Assembly: GCA_014529385.2 (NCBI GenBank)
Contig: CM043947.1
Coordinates: 101,539,811-101,603,810, forward strand
Direction of reading: 5' to 3'
DNA length: 64,000 bases
From: Adiantum capillus-veneris
Lineage: Eukaryota; Streptophyta; Polypodiopsida; Polypodiales; Pteridaceae
In this document: positions 21,301 through 32,150 of the stretch, in pieces
Layout: every line of letters starts with the position of its first letter
Numbering within the stretch: the stretch's first letter is position 1
Made by a program: the position numbers and the translations under genes
The notes under the pieces: generated by a model
What the model was told of the DNA's origin: nothing
Databases searched by the model: none
What the model saw: only the letters and a program-made list of their open reading frames with translations

Positions 21301-22260
21301 TGCCTTTTTCAAGTAATTGGTCTAGTATAAAAGAACTAATGAACCTTTTCCAAACTTCTTGGATTTTAAGTGCCAATCATGTCAAGCTTTTCTCCGTTGT
21401 TGCTCCATTTCTAAAGCTCTAGTTGCTAAGAGTCACTCCTCTTACAACTTGGTGAGCCAACCAGTGATAGCCAAGTGTTGGGCTCTAGGACAGTCCACCT
21501 TAACTGTAGTGACCCGTGGTGAACCAAAATGGAATTCAAAAGGTGCCACTGCCTCTAGTCCAAATGCGAGCTGAAATGGTGAATGTTGATTTGTGGCCTT
21601 GAAAGCAATGCTATACGCCGACGTAGCACCTAAAACTGTTGTTGGCCAAGATGTAGGGTGAAGGTGGCAGGTTTTGCAAAGCAAAGAAAGAAGTACTTTA
21701 TTGGTGCTTTCTGCCTGTCCGTTTGCCTGAGGATAGTAGGAGAAGGACTTCTTATGAAAAAAATTATACCGACCAAAAAGATTGCCCAAAAGCTCATTGA
21801 CAAACTGGTGCCTTGATCGCGCTGGTGATTTCAAGAGGGCAATCAAACCTGCAAAATATGTCTTCATACAAGAATTTTTCCAATGTGACTGATGTGCAAT
21901 CAGAAGTTGTTGCTACCTCTTCCCGTTTGGTAGCATAGTCTATGGCAATCAAAAGATACCTTCTATTCCCTGGCTAGCCAACTAGGTTGACAGGACCAAA
22001 AAAATCAATCGCCCATCTTGCAAAAGGCAACCATGCTAAAGAGACCTATAAGGGATGGTTGGCTTGGAGAGTTGGTTTTGGGGCACACCATTGGCATGAA
22101 TCACAAGACCTAGCATATTGCATTGCATCTCGAAAGACATAAGGCCACCATAACCCATTGTACAGAATGTGATGGGCAGTAATGTATCCTGGGGGTAGTG
22201 GCCACCTATACTACGAGAGTGGATTCTTCTACAATTTCTTGAACTTCATGTGGAAGAACA
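21301..22260 (-). pseudogene. Integrase of a decayed Ty3/gypsy element
   Basis: Minus-strand frames show in order a Cys pair (SCDSCQWCAPKP near 22070-22100), the first catalytic Asp in RWAIDFFGPV (about 21985-22015), a second Asp visible as DQGT but out of frame after a 2-base insertion (about 21805), and the Glu in YYPQANGQAEST (about 21710-21745). Then follow FQLAFGLEAVAPFEFHFG and the C-terminal part. Several stops and frame changes interrupt it, so no integrase can be made. It belongs with the RT at 22960-23600. Confidence 0.8.
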
Positions 22261-22279
22261 CAACGACAAAGAATCCCAT

Positions 22280-22960
22280 CCGGACCACTTTTGTAAAGCG
22301 TGTCACCAATCATGATATAGGGCTTGCCTTTGAAGACAGATTTGTTGGATAACAACCTGTGGACAAAATATGCATAATGTTTGAGTATCATTCAATGGTA
22401 GTATCCAACTTAAAAAGGAAACTGTCTGGAAGGTCATCTTATACACCTGTGCCTGTTTCTTTTTACTTAATCCTGAAGAGATGGTCTGCCATATTATGCT
22501 CTTTTCCAGGGCAAAGAGAAACTTCAAAATTAAATTCTTGAAAGAGCATTAACCACCTCCAAACATGTCTGGATACTTGAAACTTGTTGAGAAGATACTT
22601 GAGGGCTTGGTGGTCAGTGATTACCACAAAATGGACACCCAAAAGATAATTCTTGAACTTCTATAGAGCATAGACAATGGCCAAACCCTCTCTTTCAATG
22701 GTACTATAGTTTCTTTTTACTTTAGTAGCGGACTTGCATAGCAAATAGGACTCTCTAATTTGTACTCCTGGCTAGGTTGAGTAAGGACTGCACCTATGAC
22801 TGTGATACTAGCATTAGTGTGCACATGGAAAATGAGTGACCAATCAAGTGTGACTAATATGGGGGCATGTGTGAGGCATTTATTTAGATAGTTGAAAGCT
22901 ATATATTTTGCATAGCTCCATTGAAATCTTTGGGCTTGACTAGTGAGGCGAGTCAGAGGC
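22280..22960 (-). pseudogene. RNase H of the decayed Ty3/gypsy element
   Basis: Shows a connection segment (VQSFVGHTSYHQKFIRLYA), then HVHTNASITVIGAVLTQ, FVVITDHQALKYLLNK and LCPGKEHNMADHL, the usual gypsy RNase H order. The first catalytic Asp of the D-A-S motif reads HTNAS (Asp to Asn). Multiple frame breaks are present. Confidence 0.75.
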
Positions 22961-23620
22961 CTGGCAATATACGCATACAATCTAATAAACTTTTGGTGGT
23001 AGCTAGTGTGACCTACAAAACTTTGCACTCCTTTAGCATTAATTGGCCTAGGCATGCATAAAATGGCTATAACTTCTTCTGGGTCAGGAGCAAGGCCTTT
23101 AGCAGAAACAATGTGACCTAATAGAGTGCCTTGTATGACCATAGAATGACACTTATTCGGGTTGAGTTTCATATTTACCTCTCTACAGCGAGAAAAAATA
23201 AGAGATAAATATACCATGTTTCTTGGAAGCATTTGAGTGGACTTGTAGAGCCTTGGCACACAAGAAGCAAGAAAAATCATCCATGAAAATCTGCAAAAAC
23301 TTATCGAGGAAGGACTCAAACATACTGTAGGTTGTTCTGCTCCAGGAAGCGGGTGCATTCTTTAGTCCAAAGGGCATCCTTTTGAAGACAAAAACTCCCC
23401 ATAGGGTAATAAAAGTTGTCTTGATCATGTCATCTCCTAGAATGGCCATTTGGTTGTAGCCATTGAAAAAATCCATAAAAGCTAGCAAAGCATGGTCGGT
23501 TACCTCTTCTAACACCACTAGCTTCCGACATTTTATCAACTTCTTTCTTGACTGCTACTGCATACTTGGGGTTGAGCTTGTATGCCCAATCTCACACACG
23601 TTTAAATTTTCCTATTGGGG
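22960..23620 (-). pseudogene. Reverse transcriptase of the decayed Ty3/gypsy element
   Basis: Two overlapping frames cover AFMDFFNGYNQMAI, FITLWGVFVFKRMPFGLKNA and the catalytic IFMDDF (about 23268-23292). Then come LNPNKCHSMVIQGTLLGHIV and the thumb region. Both active-site Asp residues of the DD pair are retained. Frameshifts near 23180-23300 and upstream of 23540 break the reading frame. Confidence 0.82.
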
Positions 23621-23699
23621 TATAGAGTGAACTCCCAAAGTCGGGTCAAGTCCTGTGAGGTATTTGTATGACAAGTCAAAGACATCCTTCTAGCTAGTA

Positions 23700-24740
23700 A
23701 TAAAATAAATCATTAAGTCTAATAACTTGGGGTGATCCTAGAGAAATGAAGCTAGCAATATTGGGTTGGGCTCTTCTTCAATACCTAAGTTCACTTCTTT
23801 GACCGAGTCTTGATAGTTGCCTAGGTTCCACTCTTCAGCTACATCCTGGATAGCTTTGGTCAATGCATCCACATCATGAGCAGGACTCTGATCAATGGGA
23901 AAGTCTTGTGCATGCTCATGTAACCATCCTAGAGGAAGTTCCTCTAGAGGCAAGTCATCTCTAGTTTTCTTTAAGCTGGTCTGTGGCCACTTGGGTGAGG
24001 TGGGGTTGGTTGAAGCCTTGCCTATGGGCAGGAAAGAATCACATGTTCCAGCTTCATGCTTTGATTATTATTCTTGTTGCCCTTGTAGGGGAGACTTCTT
24101 ACCACGCCTATGGTGAGTGACACGCTCTCCAAGACCAAGAGACTCCACTTCTTCAATACTTGTGTCTTCCTCCATTCCAGTGAGGAATACAAAATAGTGA
24201 GGGTCAGGTGCTACTTCTAAACATTCTAGGAGCTCATTTTCTTCACCAGGGACGTTGGGTAAGACCTCTTCCTTTGGTGGTTCTCCTTGGTCGCTTTCGC
24301 TTTTGCCTTTTAGTCATCATGTTTGCAATGTTGAGGGAAGACTTTTTATTGGATGGGTCAACTCCACTTTCTAGTTGGATCTGTCCCTACCTTGTACTTG
24401 GTGTAGTGATCCACATTGTATCATTGCCCTAGTCATGAAGTGCTCAAGTATGTTGTATACAAGGCCTACCAATCAGTAGAGGAAAACCCCCATCCACTTT
24501 TGATAGAGCTGGACTACCACAAAGTCGAGCCAAAAAGTGAAGTCTTCTACTACCATTACGACTTGTTCCACCACTCCAATCGGGCGGACTTTGCATTGGT
24601 TGGCTAAGGTGACAGCGAAAGTGGCTCTATCGGTGGGCACCAAGCCAACCCAAGCTATCAAACGGTGAACTCTAGCATGAGTTTGATCCCTGAGCCACCA
24701 TCCACTATAACACCTCCAAACTGATGGCCATAAATGGACA
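23700..24740 (-). pseudogene. Protease and linker region of the decayed Ty3/gypsy element
   Basis: A retroviral-type protease can be read in pieces on the minus strand: VDGGSGINIML near 24680-24715, LANQCKVRPIGVVEQV near 24570-24620, and DFVVVQLYQKWMGVFLY near 24473-24530. The region between protease and RT (23738-24430) is acidic and mostly unreadable. Confidence 0.6.
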
Positions 24741-26618
24741 CTATTGGTGAGGAATTTTATAGTTAGTGAGGGGTATCGATGGGTAGGGAATCATGTATGA
24801 CTCTTCAAAAGAAATTGTGGGCAAGTACCCGCCACAGTTTGGGCATGAGGGGTATAGAGCTTGGATTTCCCTGAGAAGGTCACCCCTAAACCTAGGGTCT
24901 ATTTGGAGAAGTTCATACAATACGACACTTTTGTAGGTGGCCTTTAGAATCTCCTCAGGTGGCATGGATGTTAACCTGTGAAGCCTTCCTTGTGGCATGT
25001 CCTGAAGGGATTCTGTGTATGCCTGCTCCAATGCCAATGGCATAACGGTATTTGTGGCATTGTCTCTTTTTCTTCCACTATCGGTGGCAGCTTAGTTGAC
25101 TCCTTAGGTTGTCTTGTAGGCAGAGGCTTTTCTATGGGTAAGGATAGGTTCTTGGCTATTCTTTGAGCTCTTGTGAGTACTCTAGTAGTGCCTGAGATTT
25201 CTTGAGCCAATGTAGCGGGTGAAGGTGAAGGGTGAGGAGTGAGGACATGAGTGGATGGTGAGGGCAAAGTGTACATAGTGGGCTCTTGTGAAGTAAGTAG
25301 AGAACTTACAAAGATCATGTTCAGAGAAGAAGATGGGTGTTGCTTGGGGCAGTCTCTTGTGTAGTGATCTTTAGCATCTGGACAATGTTTGCATGGTTAA
25401 GATCCTTCTGGTAGAGAACATCTAGCTTGGTAGTGATCATATTCTCCACATCTATAGCACATCACTGGGTGGTTGGCCGCCCTAGGGTAGGTAAGGTATG
25501 TAGGTCGCGGTGTCCTTGGGGCAAAGACTTGGTCTGGGCTAGGGGTAGTATAGAATTTTTGGATCACAGGGCCACCATAAGGGGTCATACTAGGTACAAT
25601 GGGAGATGGTAGCAATGGTGGGGGTGTACTAGGGCCAAAGTGAGTAGCCCAAGGTGAGCTAGTAGAAGGGCCCATGGGGGTTAGCAACAAGTAGAAGGGC
25701 CCATGGGGGTTTTGCTCATGTGCATGGCCGAGGCCAAGTTTTGGTGCAGATGATGGACACCCTTCACATGGTAGAAATCATTAGCTTCATGATCGCCTTT
25801 ACCACAGAACTAACAGTGGACCATCATGGGACATTCCTAAGGTGGGTGGCGGGGGGGTTTTGCAGTTTTTGCACCATATTTGGGCCATGGCCTCTCGTTG
25901 TGCTTTCAGTTACTCTAGCTCCCTTTTGAGTTGTGCCACCACATCTGGCGGTTGAGACAATCAAGCTGATGTTGCTAATGACGTCTTTTAATCTTGTAGT
26001 GTCCTCTATAGCTTAAGGGTTTCTAAATCTCTTTTGAGAGCCACTAGGGTGTCAACAGTAGGGTCATTCATAAGAACAGTAGGAAAAGAGTTACCTGGTG
26101 GGCCAAAAAATTATAATCTGGCATTTTTTATTTTGGTGGCAGCCGCAAAAAAATCATCCATGGTAGCTTCAGCCCGCAAGGTTTCACAAAGCTTCTATTG
26201 AGTTGAATCAAGCAAGGCCTTCTCCACCCTTCTTGATCATGAAATCTCCTGGTTGTTGGGGTAACCTGGCTACCAGGGATCTAGCCCGGGTCATCAACTC
26301 TGCGAAAGTCTCCCCAAGACCCAACTCCAAGCTTTTCAGCTGGGTCCAAGTCCTTCTCCCTATAGTCGCCTGGTTGAAACTCAGCAATGACATCCGCCTT
26401 GAGGGCATTCCAAGTGGTGAAGTGGCTCTATGCAAGGCCCTATGCAAATTGATTATACCACTTGTTGGACAATCCCTCTAGGGTGGAAGGTAAAAGCACC
26501 GTGTAGGCATCTTCTCGGTTTAGCCCACGCCTTTGGCAAAGTTAAAAGAACCGCCTCACATGGTCAACATCATCCTTAGGAGATAGTCCCTTAAAAGTAG
26601 GAAACTTGATGTTGACCC
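24741..26618 (-). pseudogene. Gag of the decayed Ty3/gypsy element, with zinc knuckle(s)
   Basis: Gag core motifs are RVNIKFPTFKGLSPKDD (about 26570-26618), NREDAYTVLLPSTLEGLSNK (about 26455-26525) and LKSLELGLGETFAELMTRAR (about 26260-26330). A CCHC knuckle CYRCGEYDHYQARC lies at about 25410-25460. A degenerate second knuckle (CKHC.....H....C) sits just downstream, at 25340-25395. Pro/Thr-rich linkers flank them. Stops and frameshifts separate the blocks. At 26618 the gag joins sequence belonging to the next element. Confidence 0.75.
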
Positions 26619-26851
26619 TTTGGAGGTCTTTAATGAAGCTAACCCTAAGGTCTTTTGAGCTCCATTTTCTAGCCTTGCTCTTTGACATATCATCTCTCAT
26701 TTGGACCCCTTTAACCTTGGCCCCGTGTTGAGATAGATCCATAAGCACATGTCTATATTCTAACCCTTTCTCTCATCTATTCTCTCACATTAAATGATCA
26801 GTTTAATGTGATAAAATCATTTGGGTTGGTTAGATATTAAATTTTATGACA
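26619..26851 (-). repeat. 3' LTR remnant of chromodomain gypsy element C-minus
   Basis: The TGTCATAAAAT start in element orientation (CA at 26850-26851 on plus) follows a purine tract AAGAGAGAGAGG. The remnant matches the start of the LTR at 62241-62470 of the plus-strand relative and ends at a phrase GACCTCCAA, shared by both, where gag of the neighbouring element begins. Confidence 0.7.
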
Positions 26852-27162
26852 TTACCTCTCTCTCTTGAAATCATAATCGTCCTCGACTATGAGGTAGAAG
26901 AGATAAAGTCTTAGTTATTAGTCAATGTTTCTTAGTGGGTAGAGGATCCTTTTCACCCTACGACATCTTTCCAAGTAGAGTGACAAATTCTATTTGGTGT
27001 TTGAGAGATGTAGTCATCACAAATATGATTCTAAGCATGCATACTACTTAAATTTGTGCACAATAAAAAGAGAACTAGTCTTATAAGACAAAAACATTGA
27101 TCATTTAAAAGAAACATGTACATTTTCTTACTCTAATGTAGCATTCTAAGCATCGACAAGGT
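26852..27162 (-). other. 3' untranslated region and purine tract of C-minus
   Basis: Aligns in reverse orientation with about 61865-62240 of C-plus, e.g. GTAGAGTGACAAATTCTA and the CGTCCTCGACTATG stretch. It carries AAGAGAGAGAGG next to the LTR start. Confidence 0.65.
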
Positions 27163-28200
27163 TCATACTATCCTTAAGTTGTATTTCTTGTATCCATCTA
27201 GCATCTTCAAAAGGATAATTTTTAAACTTAATAAGATACCGTCAGATAATCTTACCATGTTGTAGTACCTTGTCTTCCTGCCGAAGGATAGCTTTGGGTT
27301 GTAGCACCTCTTCTTGGTCTTAGATTTCGGGAGGGTCTTCAATAATTGGTTTGCTTGGTGGCTCTCCTTTGTAGGTCTTAAGTAGAATGACATGAAAAGC
27401 ATTGTGTATGAGCCAATGGTTGGGCACCTTGAGTTGATAATCCATCTCATTGATTGGCTTCCGGATTTGACCATAGTATCTTTTTTCTAGTTTAGCATAA
27501 TACTTAAGATGGCCCATAGGATTTTTGCCCGTCGTTTGCCTCAATCAAGCCTTGGGAAACTTAAGCAAGACCCAATCGTTTTCTTTGAACGTTAAGGCCC
27601 TTTTGTGCTTATCAGCAGCAGCTTTTTGCCTTTGTTGAGAGATGCATATAACCTCCTTAATCTTTCGGAAAGATTCTTGTAAGTCACAACTACGCTCATC
27701 GATAGTGAAGATTTTCCCATGTACTTTAAGTAACAAGGGACTTTTAGGTATTCCCTCAATGATTTCAAAAGGTAATTTGCCCGTAGAAGTATGGACGGTA
27801 TTATTGTACACATACTCTACAAGAGGTAAGTACTTTTCCCATTGTGAGCATTGATCTACTTCTGTAACATAAGTCTTTAGTAGATTGAGTATCATAAGAT
27901 TGGCTATCTCACTTTGGTCATCTGTTTGTGAGTGATGGACCAAAGGGAAATTTAATCTTGTACCTAGATTTTCAAAGAGACCTTTCTAGAAATTATTGGT
28001 CATTCTAGGATCTTTATCTGACAACTCCTTGAAGAGTAGATTGAATTCCTCTATGCCCCGCATAGGGAGGAGCATGGGATTCATACATGACTTCCTCACA
28101 AAGGGATTGGGTAACACACAGCCTATTTCCATGGAGAAGATAACCATCCTGCAAGGTGAATGGCTCTTCTTTCTTCCCCAAAGCAAGGGTTGACTATGCC
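27163..28200 (-). pseudogene. Integrase and chromodomain-like tail of C-minus
   Basis: Minus frames contain HSQTDDQSEIANLMILNLL (canonical TDGQSE has Gly to Asp here), YVYNNTVHTSTGKLPFEI, WVLLKFPKA, LKVPNHWLIHNAFHV and a chromodomain-like tail (EDKVLQHGKI, YLIKFKNYPFEDARW), which targets such elements to chromatin. Upstream the zinc-finger part (LQDGYLLHGNRLC..., GHRGI) joins SDKDPRMTNNF directly. The stretch holding the first catalytic Asp, present in the relative at 60440-60660, is deleted. Frameshifts are common. Confidence 0.82.
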
Positions 28201-29020
28201 TTTAAAGTCAAGGTCAGTAGCATACTCATCTATCATAGAAGATAGATCATTATGAGTTCGTATAGACACCGCAATAACTTTTGGTCATTGTGAAAGTGCA
28301 TCGGCCACTTAATCGTGCTTACCACAAAAATGTAAGCAATATGAAAATAAAATTGCGAAAGAAAATTTTCCCACCTCATTTGTTTGTCGAAAATCTTGGT
28401 TTGCATCATGAAGTACTTGAGACTTTGGTGGTCTATTCGTAAAATAAATGGAGTCCCCAATAGGTAGTGCTTCCATGTGTTTAGGATATGTAAAACAGTT
28501 AAAAGCTCTTTCTCATAAATGCCCAAGACTTGTTCATTTGTATTGAGCCTTCGGCTCTCATATGCTATGGCATGCCCTTCTTGAAGCAAGACTGCTCCAA
28601 GGAAATCACCACAAGCATCACCTTGGACCTTAAATGGCTTTGAGAGATTCAGAAGCATAAGGACTGGTTGGGAGGTAAGCTTCTCTTTGAGCTTGTCAAA
28701 AGCATTTTTCTCCTTACCAGTCTATGAGTACTTAACTTTCTTCTTTGTTAAGTCATGTAATGGTTTTGTGAAGCGTCTTTAGTATGCACACATACCAATA
28801 AAGCTTCTTAGCTCAAGTAGATTCCTTGGGTTAGGCTATGCCTTTATTACCTCCAACTTTGATGGATCCATACGGATATCATCTTGAGAGATAATATGAC
28901 GTAAGTATTGAACCTCTTGAAGGAAAAATTTGCTCTTCTTTTGATTGATAAAAAGCTTGTTCTCCCTCAAAGCTTGAAAAATCACATGTAGATGTTGCTT
29001 GTGTTCCTCCAAGGACTTTG
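28201..29020 (-). pseudogene. RT C-terminal half and RNase H of C-minus
   Basis: Reads LEEHKQHLHVIFQALRENKL, the thumb (LQEVQYLRHIISQD), LTSQPVLMLLNLSKPFKVQG, FLGAVLLQEGHAIAYESRRL, YEKELLTVLHILNTWKHYLL and ILRIDHQSLKYFMMQTK. These match 55085-55800 of C-plus almost residue for residue. RT is cut just after the catalytic region at 29020, where the LTR of another element starts. The missing upstream part is not present at the other side of the insertion. Confidence 0.85.
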
Positions 29021-29794
29021 TGAGGTCTCCAAACCCGAGAAGATTGGGGCGACTTGATAGATGGACTTCCTTTATTCTCCTTTTTTGCTGACGACGCCCT
29101 ACTCCGTTTCCACAAAGTAGAGATACGAGCTACAGAAGAGAGGAAGACCTCTATCAATCATGTTAATGGTTATGAAAGTCATACACCACAAGCCAGGTCG
29201 ATAATAAAGGATTCTAATGAAATCTATTTCCTAACATAAAAATAAAATCCCATTGACATATTTAGAATCCATAAACAACGCCTTTTTCCCCACGTGCAAG
29301 AGGCACGACCGCCATCCATAAACCATAAATATGATATGAGACTTAATCTAAACCAACTAGAAATCTTGTAAAAAGTACCTGACTAATTGGATCCATAGCT
29401 TTCACGGGCACGTATATTTGGGTATTATCAACTCTTGGCACAATGAGTCTCTAATTTTGCTTCTCTTAATAAGAGGGAGTGGAGAGTTTCTCGACTAATC
29501 GAGACCACCCATCCTTGACTGGCAACGTGAGTCAGCCCCCACTTTTCACTCCACACTCACACTTTTTAGCTTTACTCCTACACTATTTTACATATACAAA
29601 CAATGTTCTTTTCTTAATTCCAGGCGCACAGGTTCTTTCATCTAGCCCTTCAAACATCACCAAAACATTCCTTTCTCAAACATGGTCTAATGAAGACAGT
29701 CCTATAATTCCACAAAAATGAATCTTTTTAATTATTCTTAAGAGTTTTCCGCTACCCGCAAACTTTTTCAGTCTAACCAATAGAGCCTTTGCAA

Positions 29795-29950
29795 AGGATT
29801 TACTTATCTGCTAACCGTGAAATGCGCATACTTTCCCAGTTGCTAACCGCAAGGGAACATCTTGCTAACTGCAAGAGACAAAAAGAGAGATGACAACCTC
29901 AGCTTATTCTCCACTAACCGCAAAATCATCTCCCTAACCACGAGTTCCAT
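29795..29950. repeat. Array of TAACCGCAAG-type motifs in the element D LTR
   Basis: GCTAACCGTGAAATGC, GCTAACCGCAAGGG, GCTAACTGCAAGAG, ACTAACCGCAAAAT and CTAACCACGAG occur within about 150 bp. The same array at 36290-36460 is expanded. AACCG is the core of some plant MYB sites. The array lies downstream of the TATA box in element orientation. Confidence 0.6.
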
Positions 29951-30582
29951 CTAGAAACAAGATATTCTTTTAGCAATTGTTTTCTTTAAGTGATTTCTCA
30001 AGCATGATTAACTAACTTCTAATATCAAACGGAGACAGTTTATCAAATAGTAACCATAAATTAAACAAATCTTTCTCTATTCTAGGAAATCATATGCTTG
30101 TTTCTTGTGATATAATCACGTTTTTTGGACAGTATAAGAGAATTCCTAGGCTTGACTTACCAGTCATCATGTATAACGATGCAGAATTATAAATTCAACT
30201 TACCGGATTAGCAACAGGTTTGACTACCTCTCGTGGTTGAGGTTGGATGACTTTGACTTCCTCCACAATCGATACCTCCGCTTGAGCAATGTTTGGAGCA
30301 GTTGGTGCCTTCCTTTGCCCCTTTCTTGGAAGTGGAGCGATATGAGCATCCTTCGAGCATCGAGTCACTTGGTTCGCGGCCATCGTATGGCAAAAGAGAA
30401 GCAAAAAGTTGAGAAAGAGAACTCAAAAAATTGAGGGGCAACACGATGATGGTAGAGAAGAGTTGGAGATGGCGATGGCTTGAGGGTGAGAGGTTGAGGG
30501 AGAGAATATAACTATGACGTCAAGGCAAGAGAGCTTCCATTTTCAAGAGTGTGTGTCTTTTCAAACTAAAGGGAGAGGGGTC

Positions 30583-30592
30583 TTTATATAGG
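30583..30592 (-). promoter_or_regulatory. TATA box of element D LTR 1
   Basis: The minus strand reads CCTATATAAA followed by GACCCC. The equivalent in LTR 2 is at 37114-37125. Confidence 0.6.
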
Positions 30593-30784
30593 CTTTCAAT
30601 GCCAAAATCACAAGCTAAGAATAGAGAAAAGCAAAGAGAGATAACTTCGCGCACGTTTATGACTGTTTAAATTTATTTTTTTTATTTTTATTTTGGTGGA
30701 CACGGATTTCAATGCGCGATTTTGAGTCTCTAAGTTTAGAAGTACCTTGGCTTCCAAGCAAAGAAGCTCTAAACTAGACTCCTC

Positions 30785-30915
30785 CTCTCTCTTTTCTAAA
30801 AATACTCTTTCTTTCCTAAAAGTACTCCTCCTACTCCTACTCCTTCTCTTCTAAAATTACCCCTCCTTTCCTAAAATTACTCTCTCTTTCCTAAAATTGC
30901 TCCTTCTTTCTCAAG
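30785..30915. repeat. Short tandem repeats in the LTR U3 (CCTAAAATTACTC-type)
   Basis: About six to seven imperfect copies of a 17-20 bp unit such as CTTTCCTAAAATTACTC. They lie about 200 bp upstream of the TATA box in element orientation, with a matching array at 37315-37430 in LTR 2. Position suggests enhancer-like repeats. Confidence 0.7.
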
Positions 30916-31128
30916 GGTCAGCTCTTATCTTTAGATACAATCTTGAGGCTAGGTTTCCCCTATCAACCTATTGTTTTCAAGTGAATAGGGGCCATAATAT
31001 ATAGTTCTAGAGCTCGATTTTCGATCCGATTGTTCCATTAGAATGCTCTTTGACTTAGTAATATGCGAACTTTGAATATTTGACAAGTAAATGAAATACT
31101 TTTACTGAAAAATATTGGGTGCATTGTA

Positions 31129-32150
31129 GTCTCCCCAACTTAGGGATTCGAGATGTCCTCATCTCGAGAAAATTTGAGGATAGTCCTTCTTTAGGGTGGC
31201 TTCATCTTCCCATGTTGCATCTTCTTTAGGATACTCTTGCCATTGAACAAAATGTTCTCAGAGAGCTCTATTTCAAAGAATCTTTTCTCAAGACTCCAAA
31301 ATTCTAGAAGGTTGGAACTCCAAGGTGTTTTGAGTAGGCATGACAATTTGTTCGTTGTTGAGGAGCTGATCATCACTGGGAATATAGGGTTTTAATAAGC
31401 TTACATGAAATACATCGTGGACTTTGATTTGAGCTGGCAACTTCAACTTGTAATCTTGGGTTCCTATACACCTGATCACTTCGTAAGGGCCACAATAATG
31501 TGTACTAAGCTTCTTGTACTTTCCAAGTGATAAGGTGCTTCTCATTGGATGAATCCGAAGAAAAACCTTGTCACCTTCTTTGAATCTTCTTTCAAATCTC
31601 TTACTATCCGCATACTGCTTTTGAGGATCTTGAGCTGCTTGAATATCCTTTCGAATGGCTTTTGTTTGATTTTCCATTTATTCTAGCATCTTTATAGACG
31701 CTTTGACTCTGATGGTAGGGTCAAAAAAGCTGAGTGGAGAGACACATTCTTGACCATATAAGGCACAAAATGGGGTCATACCAATTCTTTGATGATGAGA
31801 AGCATTGTAAGTGTACTCCACTAGAGGTAAAAATTGAATCCATCGATTAGGCTCTCTACTGCAATAAGTTCTAAGAATATCTTCGATGACTTGGTTGACT
31901 CGCTCTGTTTGACCATTTGATCAACGATGGTATGAACATAGTGTAGAACATCTGCCTTTTGCCCTGTCCAATAGAAACTTTTTCGTATGCATTGAGAGTC
32001 TTTGCATATCCTGGGTGTTCTGAAGTAGGGCTATCATGAGCCTTAAATAAGATAGCCTTCTTTAAGCTAGGGTCCTTTGGTACACATAACCTATCTCTAT
32101 AATAGAGACAAGGTCCATCATGTGAGAAGTGTAACATTGAAGGTATATTC
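31129..32150 (-). pseudogene. Integrase and chromodomain-like region of element D, core deleted
   Basis: The C-terminal part is well preserved: KQYADSKRFERRFKEGDKVF, HPMRSTLSLGKYKKL, YCGPYEVIRCIG, VHDVFHVSLLKPYIP and a chromodomain-like LESREK-type tail. At about 31932 the frame jumps from the zinc-finger side to a point well past the core. Comparison with the second internal copy (38455-38821) shows a deletion of roughly 370 bp that removes the core region with the first two catalytic Asp residues. This copy cannot make integrase. Confidence 0.85.

Larger units (their letters stand above)
29021..31128 (-). repeat. LTR 1 of chromodomain gypsy element D (2.1 kb; 3' LTR)
   Basis: Direct repeat of 35497-37648. 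In element orientation it begins TACAATGCACCC (the other copy has TGTAATGTACCC) right after a purine tract AAGTTGGGGAGAC, and ends in CCTCA. Divergence from LTR 2 is clearly higher than between the Tat-type LTRs, so this is an older insertion. It holds U3 tandem repeats, a TATA box and a CTAACCGCAAG motif array. Confidence 0.88.
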
